This document shows, in pieces, positions 49,331-60,265 of a stretch of DNA of 64,000 nt. The DNA comes from Allantophomopsis cytisporea. Lineage: Eukaryota; Ascomycota; Leotiomycetes; Phacidiales; Phacidiaceae. The stretch is from contig CP103020.1 of assembly GCA_024752435.1 (NCBI GenBank), positions 1,240,001 through 1,304,000 of the forward strand, given 5' to 3'. Numbering within the stretch: position 1 is the stretch's first letter; each line of letters begins with the position of its first letter. The notes under the pieces were generated by a model, which was not told the DNA's origin, did not search any database, and saw only the letters and a list, made by a program, of their open reading frames with translations. Both the position numbers and the translations under genes were made by a program.

Positions 49331-50063
49331 GTTCTATAATAGTGCCGTGGGGGTTGAGCCTTCTTACTCAAATTGGTGGGATTACAATCCTTGTTGAACA
49401 TCCTCAATAGTTTGCTTACTTGAAGATAGGTATATTGTGATGTGTATGTACCATAGTTGGGCTATGGACTGCAAAGGATCCTCTGCAAACAGTTGGGTGC
49501 AATCCATTGTTACCGGAACTATACAGTGTACTGTGTGACTATGGGCACCCGCATCAAGACCTACATGTATGTCAAATACGCATGAAGTACATCTACTTGT
49601 ATATGGAGTTAGTGCAATACCCAATACTCCGTATTGGCTTCTTATTTATCGTGTGCCAGTGTACAGCATATAAATGCTTACAGGTACCAGATGGCTAGAA
49701 CTTTCGGAAACCCCCCCCCCCATCTTCCAAAGATTCATGTAAGCTACGTATCTGGTGCCTTGCCTACGATCCCAAGACTTGGCCATATTTCGAGCGTGAC
49801 AATATCAGAATCAAAAATTTCAATTTACCTATCGAGAAGAACCCCAGTCTGTGTATTCCTATACACAATTATCCTAACCACCTGAGCCTACATATCCAAC
49901 CTGTTCATAATAATTTCCCATCCCAAGCTCCTCTTATAAGAGCCAAAGGAACTACAATCGTATCTATGACCTTTCACATTTATCCGTCCTCGGCATCAAT
50001 CCTTAGTTGTACCACTATACATTCGCGACTTCGCCAATACAAGGTCGCTATCATGTTACTGAT
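49331..50063. other. Intergenic, no feature seen
   Basis: It contains a run of about 12 C at 49710-49721 and short frames only. The left part might hold further decayed pieces of the relic, but none was recognised. Confidence 0.55.
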
Positions 50064-50697
50064 CTATATCGGTATGGCGTTCGATATCTGACCACTTATA
50101 TCAACGGGAGCCCCGAGCATTCTGAAAGATACATATGTTAGTAATACTATACATCGCAGATGTCGTGGTAAGCTTACTTCTTGCCCGTCTCGGTCATACA
50201 ACATCCGCAAAAAAGTGATGCCGGCCAGCAAACGATCTATAGATGTCAGCATCATGAACAGTCGAGCGTCGACGAAGACCATGAGCAGGAGCGGGAGCAC
50301 CCACAGCTAGAACAACTGCAGCTCCGAAACCAATTGTTGGACCAACAACTTTGCCTACAAACCAGGATCATAACTGTTAGGACTGCAATAACCATCAAGC
50401 TCCCCTTGGGAATCCTTACAATGGCATGGGTTCTGGTCAGTGCCACATTCTGTATGATGAAGGTCATTGTCAGCAAGTATTCAAATTGAGGAGGCCCAGC
50501 AGTCAAGAATTATAAGTCGTCTCATGGGAGGCTTTGAACAGAAACAAATGATCAACAGAGCTGGCATCGAAGAAACTGTGAAAGACTGAGGTGCGGTGAA
50601 TGATTGTATGATGACTTCTCGGATAGCTAGGAACTGAGAACTCAATTTTGATGATGCACTTACGGAAACAAATCCAAGGAATTGGAATACAGTCCAT
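50064..50697 (-). CDS. BRI3-like small Cys-rich membrane protein (five exons)
   Basis: Model on the minus strand: exons 50697-50664, 50449-50420, 50354-50305, 50236-50178 and 50121-50064, only 76 aa from 231 coding bases. All four introns have GT...AG ends with good CTGAC/CTAAC branch sites. The protein reads DCIPIPWICFQCGTDQNPCH at its start, then CKVVGPTIGFGAAVVLA, the hydrophobic Cys-rich turn IVCWPASLFCGCC, and TETGKKMLGAPVDISG, ending SNAIPI. Cys pairs flanking one or two membrane segments, with the C-W-P motif, resemble the brain protein I3 (BRI3) group. BRI3 proteins sit on lysosomal or vesicular membranes with unclear function. The exon phases fit only this arrangement, since every other frame meets stops. 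The second exon is just 30 nt. Confidence 0.85.
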
Positions 50698-51669
50698 TTT
50701 GAAGATAAAGTTAGAATATTAGAATGAAATTGAAGAGGTACTCGTATTTTTGTGCCAAGAATAAGGATACCAAGGCGGGAAGATAGCTGGTTTTGATCAG
50801 TTCACTCAGCTGCAGCGGGAGATGGGCAGACGGAGTCTGGCTGTGACGTAAAGGATCCGGGAAGAGGATGAAACTCAACTTTGTGCTAACAAGCACTTTA
50901 TTGTGCTTGATTTCGAATAAGATGGAAAAGCTCCATTATTCTTGACTGAGAAAGCAACTGATTGATATGGAGAAGTGTCTTACGTCGATTGTATTGGAAG
51001 CACATAATTTATTTTAATATGTAAATCCAAGCTCGCAGGGACACCTCGACTCAACATTTGCATTCCAATTGACATAAATGTGATCAAGACTTACCGATCG
51101 TCTGAGCAACCGAGGAACGTTTTTGCGCCCCGAAGCCATTTTTGGACGATAGAAACATGGTGGTTAAAAGGTCGAGGTAGGAGATTTCAAATGGTGCCAA
51201 AGCGTACATGAGAGATCAGAGGAGACTTGAAGTGATAGTCCATTCTGGAGTTCTGGCGAATGCTATTCGTCATTACCCTGCTTTTCAAGATGTGGTGAGT
51301 TATGCACATTATTGATTCTCTCATGAAGCCTCGTTCAGGGATTAGTGAAGTAAAGACCAAAGAGTATGGGAATCAGGTCAGCCAATCAAGTGAGCGCTTG
51401 GCTTTGATACATGTGCTAGGTGCCTGATCTGGCCTGTGCTTGCCTCCTTCGCAAGGCTTTCGCAATCTTTTCTGGCGTTCCGATAAAGTTCTTCGATAAA
51501 TCACGTGTCACCCATTTCAGGTCCACTTCTCAGAGAGTAAGGCTCGGATGACCAGCATTAAGTATCGCGATCCTATCTCCCGCAGGACAGGAGCGAGAAG
51601 GCGGCTCTGTCCTTTAAATCCCACCTATCCCAGGTATCCTGCGCCCGGTGAAGGAGCTGCCAGACAGCG
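50698..51669. other. Divergent upstream region of the BRI3-like gene and FHL1
   Basis: About 970 bp. A 15-codon minus-strand frame from 51139 to 51095 (MASGRKNVPRLLRRS) ends at a good GTAAGT donor, but I could not find following exons, so it is not annotated as a gene. Confidence 0.55.
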
Positions 51670-54600
51670 ATGACTTCACCGCAAGTTGAACCGGCCGACG
51701 ACAAAGTTGCCACAGACATGGCGACCACGACCAGTGTCGCCGACGCGCCGTCGCAGAACGACAATCTTACCGCTGCAGCATCGCCATTACCACAAGATAC
51801 GGCGAGCGATGATAGAAATTTCGTCGAAAACAAACCAGAAGTAATTGAAACAGCTTCCAACGAGCAAGAACCATTTGATGCGCGCCCGAACGATGCGGTC
51901 AAAGATGAGCCCATGGGCGAACCTGCAGTACCTGAAGTCCCGAACATGACGGCAATGGATATGTATTCCTCAGTAACCGACATGGATTCACTCAATGTGA
52001 TGTCATTTTCTCAACCCGGGGATTATACAATCGGACTGAATGGCCATTCTATGACAGATGCGAACGGTCTTGCTGCTCTACAGATGGCTATGCATGGCAA
52101 CGACTCGATGATGAACGATGGACCGATATTCGAGGAAGCACCACGAGCGCCAATCTACGATGATACGCGTATCTCAGCCTATGCCAAGCTTGAATTCCCA
52201 GATGGAGAGTTCTACATGAATACCCATCAGGTCATACTGGGCAGAGACCAAGCGGCTGCGAGGGCTGCGTTGAAACGCGATGAAGAACAACTGAGACGGG
52301 CAGAAATGACTTCGATGGAACCAAAGACACCCATCCGAATCAAACGTGAGGAAAGCAGATACACAAAATCAATCATAAGTGAGAGTGGAGGTATCCTAAG
52401 GGAGGATCATGATTCTGAGAGCGAAAAGAGGGCAAGGAAGCGAAAAAGTCGAAAGGCTAGCAGAAGGTCCAGATCATCTAGATCAGATTCAGCAGGTCCA
52501 TCTCGCCGCAATTCCGAAGTTCAAGCAAATGGTTTCATTAAGTATAAGCCACAGGAACAGGTACCCATCTCGCATCATGCACCCGATGATGACCGCGCAG
52601 CTGCACTCGATCCTGCATCATTGCGCCCTTCACCCCACGGTTGCCCATTGATTGGCATCCATCCACCCGCAGCTATTCCCCATAGTGGTTACAAAGCAAT
52701 CTCTCGCCAGCACGTCATGATTGCATATAACTTCAAGGCACTACTATTCGAAGCACAGATTATTGGCAGAAACGGAGCATTTGTTGACGATGAATTCTAT
52801 CACCACAATAACATTATTCCTTTAAAGAGCGGTAGTCGGTTGCAAATTGGAGGCGTTGTAGTCAAATTCGTGCTCCCTGATGTTGCACTTGGAGAAACTG
52901 GAGCCGAAGGCCACCAAGAGGAAATGGAGGAGGGTGAGGAACGCACTGCAGAGCGATACTCAGAAGGCGGCAAGGAAATGAGCTTTGATTTTGATGATAG
53001 GCCTCGTGAAGGTGTACAGATGAACGATACAAGTGACGATAATGAGGAAGAAGAGGAAGAAAGAGGAGAGGACGACGATGAGGAAATATACGAAGAGCTT
53101 GAAGAAGAGGACGAAGATGAGGATATGGAGATGGAGGGTGAACAGCATGAGTTCTACGATCAATCCGAAGAACTCGATGCGATGGAAGGCGATGCCGAAG
53201 AGGGTGATTCTCAGGACCTCATGCCAAACCCCATGATACCAAAGAAACGTGGACCGGGAAGACCTCCTAAAAATGGAATCATGTCGAAGAGGGAGCAGCA
53301 ATTAGCAAAGAGAGAAGCTCAGCAGAAAGCCAAGGCTATGAAAACAATTCCCGAATCAACTTCAGGCAAGAATAAGGTGGGCAGACCACGGAAACACCCT
53401 CTGCCTGATGAGCCGATAAAGATCGAAAAGAGGAAGTATACCAAGAGGAAACCAAAAGACCCCGAATCGCCTACGATGGTTAGGCGGGAGATGACTGAAG
53501 GTGAACCTGATGGCCAAGGTTCTCCAGGAGACGAGAAGTCTAAGAAGGAGAAGAAGGAGAAGTCTATGAAGCCTCCTCGCTCACCATCTCCGGTCTTTAA
53601 TGAAGCCGACCTTACTCCAGAACAATTGGCCAAGCCACAAGCTAATTACGTGAGTCTTATTCACGAGGCACTCAGTAATTCACCAACCGGACAAATGTCC
53701 CTTCCGCAAATTTATAGGGCAATTCAGCGACGATATCCTTTCTTCGTCCTTAAGTGTAACACCAACGGCTGGCAGAGCAGTGTCAGACACAACCTCTCAC
53801 AACACCATGCATTCACCAAAGTTGAGCGGGATGGAAAGGGATGGTTATGGGCCATTGTTGATGGAGTCTCGATCGAAAAAGAGAAGAAGAGACGAGTCAC
53901 TCCTCCACCACAGATGGGACCAGGTCATATGCATCACCAGCCAATCTACAGAGCTGGACCATCCCACATGATGCCCATGGGTTATCCTGGTATGATGGGA
54001 CCACCGCCTGGTTATATGCCACATCCTGGATTCCAAGGACCACATCCACATTTCCCTGGACCTCCACACTTCTTGCCTCAGGGACCACCACCAGCGAATG
54101 GTCAGCTCTTACCATCAGGTCTCGCTCCTGTTTTGGGGCCAAATGCTCCATCTACCTACAGCTCTCCATATGCGCCAAAGCCCGCTCCTCCCCAACCCCC
54201 GCCTCAACCTCCTCAGCAGCAACAGCAGCAACCACCCAACGCTGCCCCTCCTTCTGGACCACCTCAACCCTCTAATCAACCTCGGAACCTACAGATGCAG
54301 GCTCCGCCACAGCCAGGGCCTCCACGTGTACCAGCACCTCCACCAGCTACTGCAGACCACATGTCTCGTGCTATCGATTTGTTCGTTACTACAATGAAGT
54401 CTAAGATTCCTAACGCAGATGCTGTCATCACTTCCGCTGTCAACAGAGTCAAGGGAGTCACAGTACACAGCACTACTCCTGGTAACCCTATGGAAGAGAC
54501 TATCATGAATGCACTTCGAACCATGCTCAGCAAGATACCTGGCGCTATCTATGTAAAGACTCCCCCAGCCCAGCCTCAGAACCAACCTCGACCTGCGGGC

Positions 54601-55230
54601 CCGCCACAGCAGCAGCAGCACCAACAGCCTCCGCCAGCTCAGCAGCATCAACAGCAACATCAATTACAAACTCAAGCACCGTCACAACCACAACAGGCTC
54701 AAACTCAACCTCAGACTCAAGTTCCAGGCCAAGTTCAGAGTCAGACTCAAGCACAGCCGTCTTCAAACCAACAACAAACCCCATCAGCTTCCATTGCGGT
54801 AACGCAGACAAATACCCCTGCAACTGCAAATGGTACTACCCAGCCTCGGCCAGCAGGACCAACGATTATGAGACCCAACTTCGGTGGATCTGGACAAAAC
54901 CGGCCAGCTAGTGCAGCCGTACCTAGGCCACCAATGATGACTCCAGGACTTACACGCACGAACTCCGGTAGTCCTGCGAACGCATCTCCATCTCGCCGTC
55001 CTTCTGCTGCATCCGCCACGCCTGTTGCGCCTGCCACGCCGGTAGTTGCACCGGAAACACCCGCCACACCCGCTTCTCCTGCCCCATTGCCAAGTGCTGG
55101 CAGTGGTACGCCGAAGCACGCGTTTGCCGAGTCACCACAGACAGGTACCAAGCGACCGTTGGAGGACCCTGAGGTTAACAATGATTTCAAGAGGCTGAGC
55201 AATGCCGGGCCACCTCCTTTGAGGACATAA
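51670..55230 (+). CDS. FHL1: Forkhead transcription factor with FHA domain, Fhl1-like
   Basis: Single exon, 1186 aa. The FHA domain begins at about residue 168 (AYAKLEFPDGEFYMNTHQV, then ILGRD), is interrupted by about 130 residues of charged, Arg/Ser-rich sequence (RKRKSRKASRRSRSSRS), and resumes near 343 with AISRQHVMIAYNF, IIGRNGAFVDDEF and LQIGGVVVKFVLP. A Glu/Asp-rich block (about 457-490) follows, then two AT-hook-like motifs, RGPGRPPKNG (about 528) and VGRPRKHP (about 569). The forkhead domain spans about 655-730 with YVSLIHEAL, LPQIYRAIQRRYPFF and the recognition helix NGWQSSVRHNLSQHHAF. The last 450 residues are Pro/Gln-rich. An FHA plus forkhead pair is typical of yeast Fhl1, which controls ribosomal-protein genes with Ifh1. 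That target set is inference here. Confidence 0.93.
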   Translation: MTSPQVEPADDKVATDMATTTSVADAPSQNDNLTAAASPLPQDTASDDRNFVENKPEVIETASNEQEPFDARPNDAVKDEPMGEPAVPEVPNMTAMDMYSSVTDMDSLNVMSFSQPGDYTIGLNGHSMTDANGLAALQMAMHGNDSMMNDGPIFEEAPRAPIYDDTRISAYAKLEFPDGEFYMNTHQVILGRDQAAARAALKRDEEQLRRAEMTSMEPKTPIRIKREESRYTKSIISESGGILREDHDSESEKRARKRKSRKASRRSRSSRSDSAGPSRRNSEVQANGFIKYKPQEQVPISHHAPDDDRAAALDPASLRPSPHGCPLIGIHPPAAIPHSGYKAISRQHVMIAYNFKALLFEAQIIGRNGAFVDDEFYHHNNIIPLKSGSRLQIGGVVVKFVLPDVALGETGAEGHQEEMEEGEERTAERYSEGGKEMSFDFDDRPREGVQMNDTSDDNEEEEEERGEDDDEEIYEELEEEDEDEDMEMEGEQHEFYDQSEELDAMEGDAEEGDSQDLMPNPMIPKKRGPGRPPKNGIMSKREQQLAKREAQQKAKAMKTIPESTSGKNKVGRPRKHPLPDEPIKIEKRKYTKRKPKDPESPTMVRREMTEGEPDGQGSPGDEKSKKEKKEKSMKPPRSPSPVFNEADLTPEQLAKPQANYVSLIHEALSNSPTGQMSLPQIYRAIQRRYPFFVLKCNTNGWQSSVRHNLSQHHAFTKVERDGKGWLWAIVDGVSIEKEKKRRVTPPPQMGPGHMHHQPIYRAGPSHMMPMGYPGMMGPPPGYMPHPGFQGPHPHFPGPPHFLPQGPPPANGQLLPSGLAPVLGPNAPSTYSSPYAPKPAPPQPPPQPPQQQQQQPPNAAPPSGPPQPSNQPRNLQMQAPPQPGPPRVPAPPPATADHMSRAIDLFVTTMKSKIPNADAVITSAVNRVKGVTVHSTTPGNPMEETIMNALRTMLSKIPGAIYVKTPPAQPQNQPRPAGPPQQQQHQQPPPAQQHQQQHQLQTQAPSQPQQAQTQPQTQVPGQVQSQTQAQPSSNQQQTPSASIAVTQTNTPATANGTTQPRPAGPTIMRPNFGGSGQNRPASAAVPRPPMMTPGLTRTNSGSPANASPSRRPSAASATPVAPATPVVAPETPATPASPAPLPSAGSGTPKHAFAESPQTGTKRPLEDPEVNNDFKRLSNAGPPPLRT

Positions 55231-55552
55231 GGCTTGCCTCAAGATTGCTTGAGGAGTATTATATAGTTGTGGCCGCTTCCACGGGCTGTGTCACGTATTG
55301 CTTTCTATTCACATTCTTCTCTCTTTCTTTTCTAGCTTTGCTTTCTTTTGCTTTCTTTGGGCGGGCGTTTGGAGGAATTGCACATAGATCCGGTCAACGA
55401 GGCTATGACAACGGATCATGCGAAGGTGTTTAGGGCGTCGTATATGCACTCTGTATTTTCAGATGCATTCGGAGCCAAGGAATAAAGGCACAAATTTTGG
55501 GCGGGATTATTAAAATGTTTCGTCAGGAGATGGAGAGTAGGGGTAACACTGT

Positions 55553-55580
55553 AGTAACTATAGTAACTATAGTAGCTAGT
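55553..55580. repeat. TAACTATAG tandem repeat
   Basis: Three near-identical units of about nine bases in the 3' flank of FHL1. Confidence 0.75.
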
Positions 55581-57232
55581 GTTGAGTAATATCATATCAA
55601 CAAGTCTTTTTACTTTCCATGATGTATCTATGAGAGTCTTGTTTATCCGTCTTACGCGATGGCAGCCATATTTAAAAACAGATTCTCCCGATCCCAGGTG
55701 TCTTTATGATCATAATCGGAACACCCTCAAGCCCACCCGTCACCCAGCGATCCAAAACCGATAAGCACAATTTGATCAGTCCCACGGCTAACTCGGGCAA
55801 AACACTGCTGCCTTGCACAGGTACCTACAAACCTACAGGGCAACGTCTTAATACGTTTGATTACTTTGAGGCGGTGCTGTATTCTTCCAGCTCGACATGT
55901 ACTCATGGCTCGACGGGCAAGAAGGATTGTAGTGTTGGTACGCACGCTGAGCACCCGTGCGCTATTATTCCGGAGAGACAGGGATCCGTCGGAAGGTGTA
56001 GCAGTGTGCCCATTGAGATTCAGCTGGGCTAGGGTCGCCTTTCTTTGTGGGTGCATGGCATGAGGGACATTCTACTGTACAATAGACTCATCACACCTCG
56101 TCATGGGATGAAGAAAGAGTCTTTTGTGTTTTGACTTTGGAAGTTTGGTGTTCAATGAGGATGATGATGATGCTTCTGATACTGTAGTGTACAAGTGAGT
56201 ACAAGTAGGAGGATCCTGACCCGACTTGGTGACCAGGGTCATTTTCACTCTCCACTTTCCGTGTTCCACTTGCATCGAATCTGCGTTGGATTGCGAGGCT
56301 CCACCTGAGCAATGGTTGAGGTGCATCGATAATGCCTGTTGCTTTGCAGCGGTGCACGTGACAACCCCAGACCCCCGTTGCACCTAAGGGTCTGGGTGTT
56401 CTGGCGCATTGGTACGTACATGTCTGGGTATAGTTCGCCTGTATTAGGTAAAAGTCGGGAGCACCATGGCTTGAGACCCCGTGCCCAAGGAAGCCAGAGA
56501 AGTATGTACCTACTTGGGTAACTTTGGCACTTGGTAACTCTGAGTCTCTTGCTAATATGTATGTATGTAAGGTATTATTATGTACGTATGTACGTACGCA
56601 CGAGACCCTACACCCAAGTGGCTACATAGCTATGTCCATACCCTACCTTGCCTTACCTGAGAACCCGACAGTTGCTGTCGCTGCTGCTGCTACCCATAGC
56701 GACCTGGGTATGACGAATTATCAGTGACAGTCGAAGTAAACAGAAACAATATAACAATGAATGAACGAACATGTTTATTTAACCTTAACCATCCAATGAA
56801 ACTTCAGATGCCGGCTTTCTACCCTGGTATCATCATCGTCGTCGTTGATGTCACCATCATACGATGATAAGATGATGGATTGTGTATTCGTTCATGAGCT
56901 TCGCCTCCTTTCTGCTCAACGGGTGCAGCTAAAAGTATTGCACTGCTTGTATGTACCTACCGATGTATGTACATGTAGGTATGGAAAGGGGGGCGATAAC
57001 GGCGTTGTCTTGTTCCTGCAGCACAAGCTTAGACTAGCTGAGTCTCGCTAGAAATATGTTGAACAAAACAGTGCGCGGATTGAGCCGCGACGCTCGACGG
57101 AGCACTGAGCGAGTGCCTAAATTACTCGAGTCAACTCAAACTTCTGAGATAGCACATATATCCCAATCCCCTCCCCCTCAAGTTATCTGATCTTTTGCTT
57201 CTCTCCTCGAACTCATCATCTCACAATCCCAG

Positions 57233-57443
57233 GTATGTTGCTGTCATCATTGCCTATATCCATTGCTCCCCGCGTCGAACACTTTCCATGCTACTAACGG
57301 CGGGAAAAATATTGGGTAGCCGTTGACATTGTCAAAACAAAGCGTCATCCCCGTACCATTCTACTATTGTTCTCCTTTTTTTTTCCCTCTTGCGACGGCG
57401 CATGACAATTCATCGATTGATAGCTGACCGCATCAATATACAG
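57233..57443 (+). other. ERG13: Probable 5' UTR intron of ERG13
   Basis: A GTATGT donor after CCCAG, a GCTGAC branch site and an ATACAG acceptor fit the intron pattern used by other genes here. It lies 114 bp before the start codon. Transcript data would settle it. Confidence 0.6.
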
Positions 57444-57557
57444 ACACCTTACACTCTTTGAAGTAGAAACTCATATCTTACTTCCCTGCCACTGTTTTAT
57501 CATCGCGCGAAAGAAAAAAAAAAAGTAATACATCAAATTACTTTCCCCCCCCCCAAC

Positions 57558-59092
57558 ATGTCTTCCCGCCCTCAGAACATTGGTATTAAGGCCATCGAAA
57601 TCTACTTTCCCAGCCAGGTGCGTACCCATTACCGAGCCCGAAAACAATTTATCTGGGAGCAAGTTTTCTGACGATATTACACAGTGTGTCGACCAAGCAG
57701 AGCTTGAGAAGTTCGATGGCGTGTCCCAGGGAAAATACACAATTGGTCTCGGCCAGACCAAGATGAGCTTCTGCGACGACAGAGAAGGTCAGTGGAAGAG
57801 ATTTCACACCCACAGCATAGCTAATTGGTCATTTAGATATCTACTCTTTTGCCCTTACTGCCACCAAGAACCTTCTCGAGAAGTACCAGATCGACACAAA
57901 CTCCATTGGACGCCTTGAGGTCGGCACTGAGACCATTCTCGACAAGTCCAAGTCCGTAAAGTCTGTTCTCATGCAACTTTTCGGTGACAATACCAACATT
58001 GAGGGTGTCGATACCATTAACGCCTGTTACGGTGGAACCAACGCTGTTTTCAACAGCATCAATTGGGTTGAGTCCTCTGCTTGGGATGGACGGGACGCCA
58101 TTGTCGTTGCTGGAGACATTGCCCTTTACGCCAAGGGCAATGCTAGACCAACTGGTGGAGCTGGAGCTGTTGCCATGCTCATTGGACCAGATGCTCCTCT
58201 CGTTTTCGAGCCAGGACTCAGAGGTTCTTACATGCAGCATGCTTACGATTTCTACAAGCCAGATCTCACCAGCGAGTACCCAATTGTCGATGGTCACTTC
58301 TCTATTAAGTGCTACACTGAGGCCGTCGATGCCTGCTACAAGGCATACAACGCCCGCGAGGCTACTCTCCTCAATGGACACGCCAATGGTGTTTCCGAAG
58401 CCACAAAGACACCTCTCGACCGCTTCGACTACATGAGCTTCCACGCCCCAACTTGCAAGCTCGTTTCTAAGTCCTACGCTCGCATGCTCTACAACGACTA
58501 CCTTCTTAACCCAACCCACCCAGCATTCGCTGAAGTACCAGCTGAAGTACGGGATGTGGACTACGAGAAGTCCTTGAGCGACAAGGTTGTTGAGAAGACC
58601 TTCATGGGACTCACCAAGAAGCGCTTCAACGAGCGTGTCCAGCCATCCATCCAGGTCCCAACCATGTGCGGAAACATGTACAGCGCAAGTGTGTACGGCG
58701 GACTTGTCGGTTTATTGGCCAACGTCGATTCTGCTGCTCTCCAGGGCAAGAAGATCGGTATTTTCTCCTACGGAAGTGGTTTAGCCGCATCTCTCTTCTC
58801 CATCAAGGTCACCGGTAGCACTGAGGCCATTCAAAAGACTTTGCAATTGCAGGAGCGCTTAGATGCCCGACGAACTGTTGCACCAGAGGTGTATGATGAG
58901 GTATTTTCATGCTCACAGTCCCCATTTCTTGAAACACAGCTAATAAGATTTCAGCTCTGCGAGCTCCGCAAGAAGGCCCACCTCCAGAAGAACTACACCC
59001 CAGCTGGATCTTCCGAGACCATTGCCAAGGGCACTTACTACCTTGAGAGCGTCGACGAGATGTTCCGCCGAAAGTACCAGATCAAGGCATAA
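57558..59092 (+). CDS. ERG13: Hydroxymethylglutaryl-CoA synthase
   Basis: Model: exons 57558-57617, 57685-57787, 57837-58900 and 58955-59092, 454 aa. It condenses acetyl-CoA with acetoacetyl-CoA to HMG-CoA in the mevalonate/sterol pathway, in the cytosol. The catalytic triad is present: Glu at about residue 86 (VGTETILD), the nucleophile Cys118 in NACYGGTNA, and His257 in FHAPTCK. Other family blocks are intact: GQTKMSFCDDRED, GDIALYAKG, GGAGAVAMLIGP and SYGSGLAASLFS. Length matches cytosolic HMG-CoA synthases, and no transit peptide is present. The last intron (58901-58954, 54 bp) has no stop and is a multiple of three, so an unspliced message would add 18 residues near the C-terminus. A probable 5' UTR intron lies upstream. 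Confidence 0.97.
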
Positions 59093-60265
59093 TTCTTTTC
59101 TCCGCCAAACGGCTTAAGTACAAAACGAAGCTAAACCTTTTTCTTCTTTCTCATTTTCACCACACATATACACACACCAAACAAACGCTCATAGAACGGG
59201 TGTTTCAAGGGCATTTTTGAAGGCTTTCAAAACGGAAAAGGAAATTTAATAATGATCGAGTTGTTTGATGGGCATTGCACTGTACATTCGATCCCGTGGG
59301 TTTTGATAAATATTGAAAGGTCATTCATGCATTAAAGCGTCTAGATACATCTATTTATTTCCCTGCGCAGATTAGAAGCAAGAACCCAATAGTAATGCAA
59401 AGCTATGACAAGGCGCCGCGATTTTTAAGTTGAAGTAGTGGATACACATAGTCACGAATTACGTTTTCTCTCAGGGATACAACAGCGATATCGCCAGTGA
59501 ATTTTGACCTTCGGTTTCTGAAAATTCACAATGCCCCGACGAGACTTCGGCCGCAGCTTTATATTATCGCCCGAGCAACCTCGCAGTGTGTACCTTGGTA
59601 AGGTAGATAAGGTACCTACCTAACGACGTAAGGTAAGGTATGTATGGTGCCTGTCCCGAATGCATTCATTCCACTGTCAGCCTTACAGCCGTTTACGACA
59701 TTAGCACGTTCTGCATGGCCGACCTTCCAAAGCTTCCATCTTTCCAGGAATCTAAAATCCCCACGTTCAAACTGTCTTCTCACATATTCATTTGGCCTGC
59801 GTGATTGGCATGGATATATCGAGGCTGATTCACCGTTGCTTTCATAGATTGATGGAATGTTTCTGTTCAATGGTCAAATGCTAGGATGGTGTTCTGCGTG
59901 CTCTATGCTGTCTGCTCGCCCATTGGGTGCTATGATCTCATGACTCGGCCGCGTGCCCTGGAGTATTCATAGCGCGCCATATCGTGTCGATGACGGTGCT
60001 GTGCCGAGGCATTTGGCGTAGTCTGTGTAATGAGATATTGCTGGTATCTACACTTTCTCTTTGCTTGTTTCCTGTGCATTTTCATACATTTATTGTTAGC
60101 CATTACAAGATCATTCTTATTCTTATTCTTACTATTACTCTTGTTCTAATTCAACTTTCACTTGTATATATCTATCATTTATCCACCGCCTCCTTTTTCT
60201 TTGATATCTAATAGAGATTTTCTCGGACTGCCTGTGATCACCCTCTCGACGCACCTTCAAACATC
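59093..60265. other. 1.2 kb intergenic, no supported gene
   Basis: 3' flank of ERG13 and upstream DNA of the hydrolase gene. It contains TACCT/AGGTA words at about 59594-59641 and a T-rich leader before 60266. Confidence 0.6.
59594..59641. repeat. AGGTA/TACCT-rich patch with inverted copies
   Basis: AAGGTA words occur on both sides of a GGTACCTACC core, so the patch is partly palindromic. It uses the same words as the array at 16234-16312. Confidence 0.65.

Larger units (their letters stand above)
55231..57557. other. 2.3 kb intergenic: FHL1 3' flank and ERG13 upstream DNA
   Basis: No supported gene in this stretch. It includes an AACTATAGT short repeat near 55.56 kb, TACCT words near 56.64 kb, a presumed 5' UTR intron of ERG13 (57233-57443), and a run of ten C just before the ERG13 start. 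Confidence 0.6.

Noticed and set aside
50252..50506. Longer minus-strand frames across the BRI3-like gene
   Set aside because: They run through introns of the spliced five-exon model, whose product is recognisable.
51095..51139. 15-codon minus-strand frame ending at a GTAAGT site
   Set aside because: No matching downstream exon in frame; may be chance or an upstream exon of an unresolved gene.
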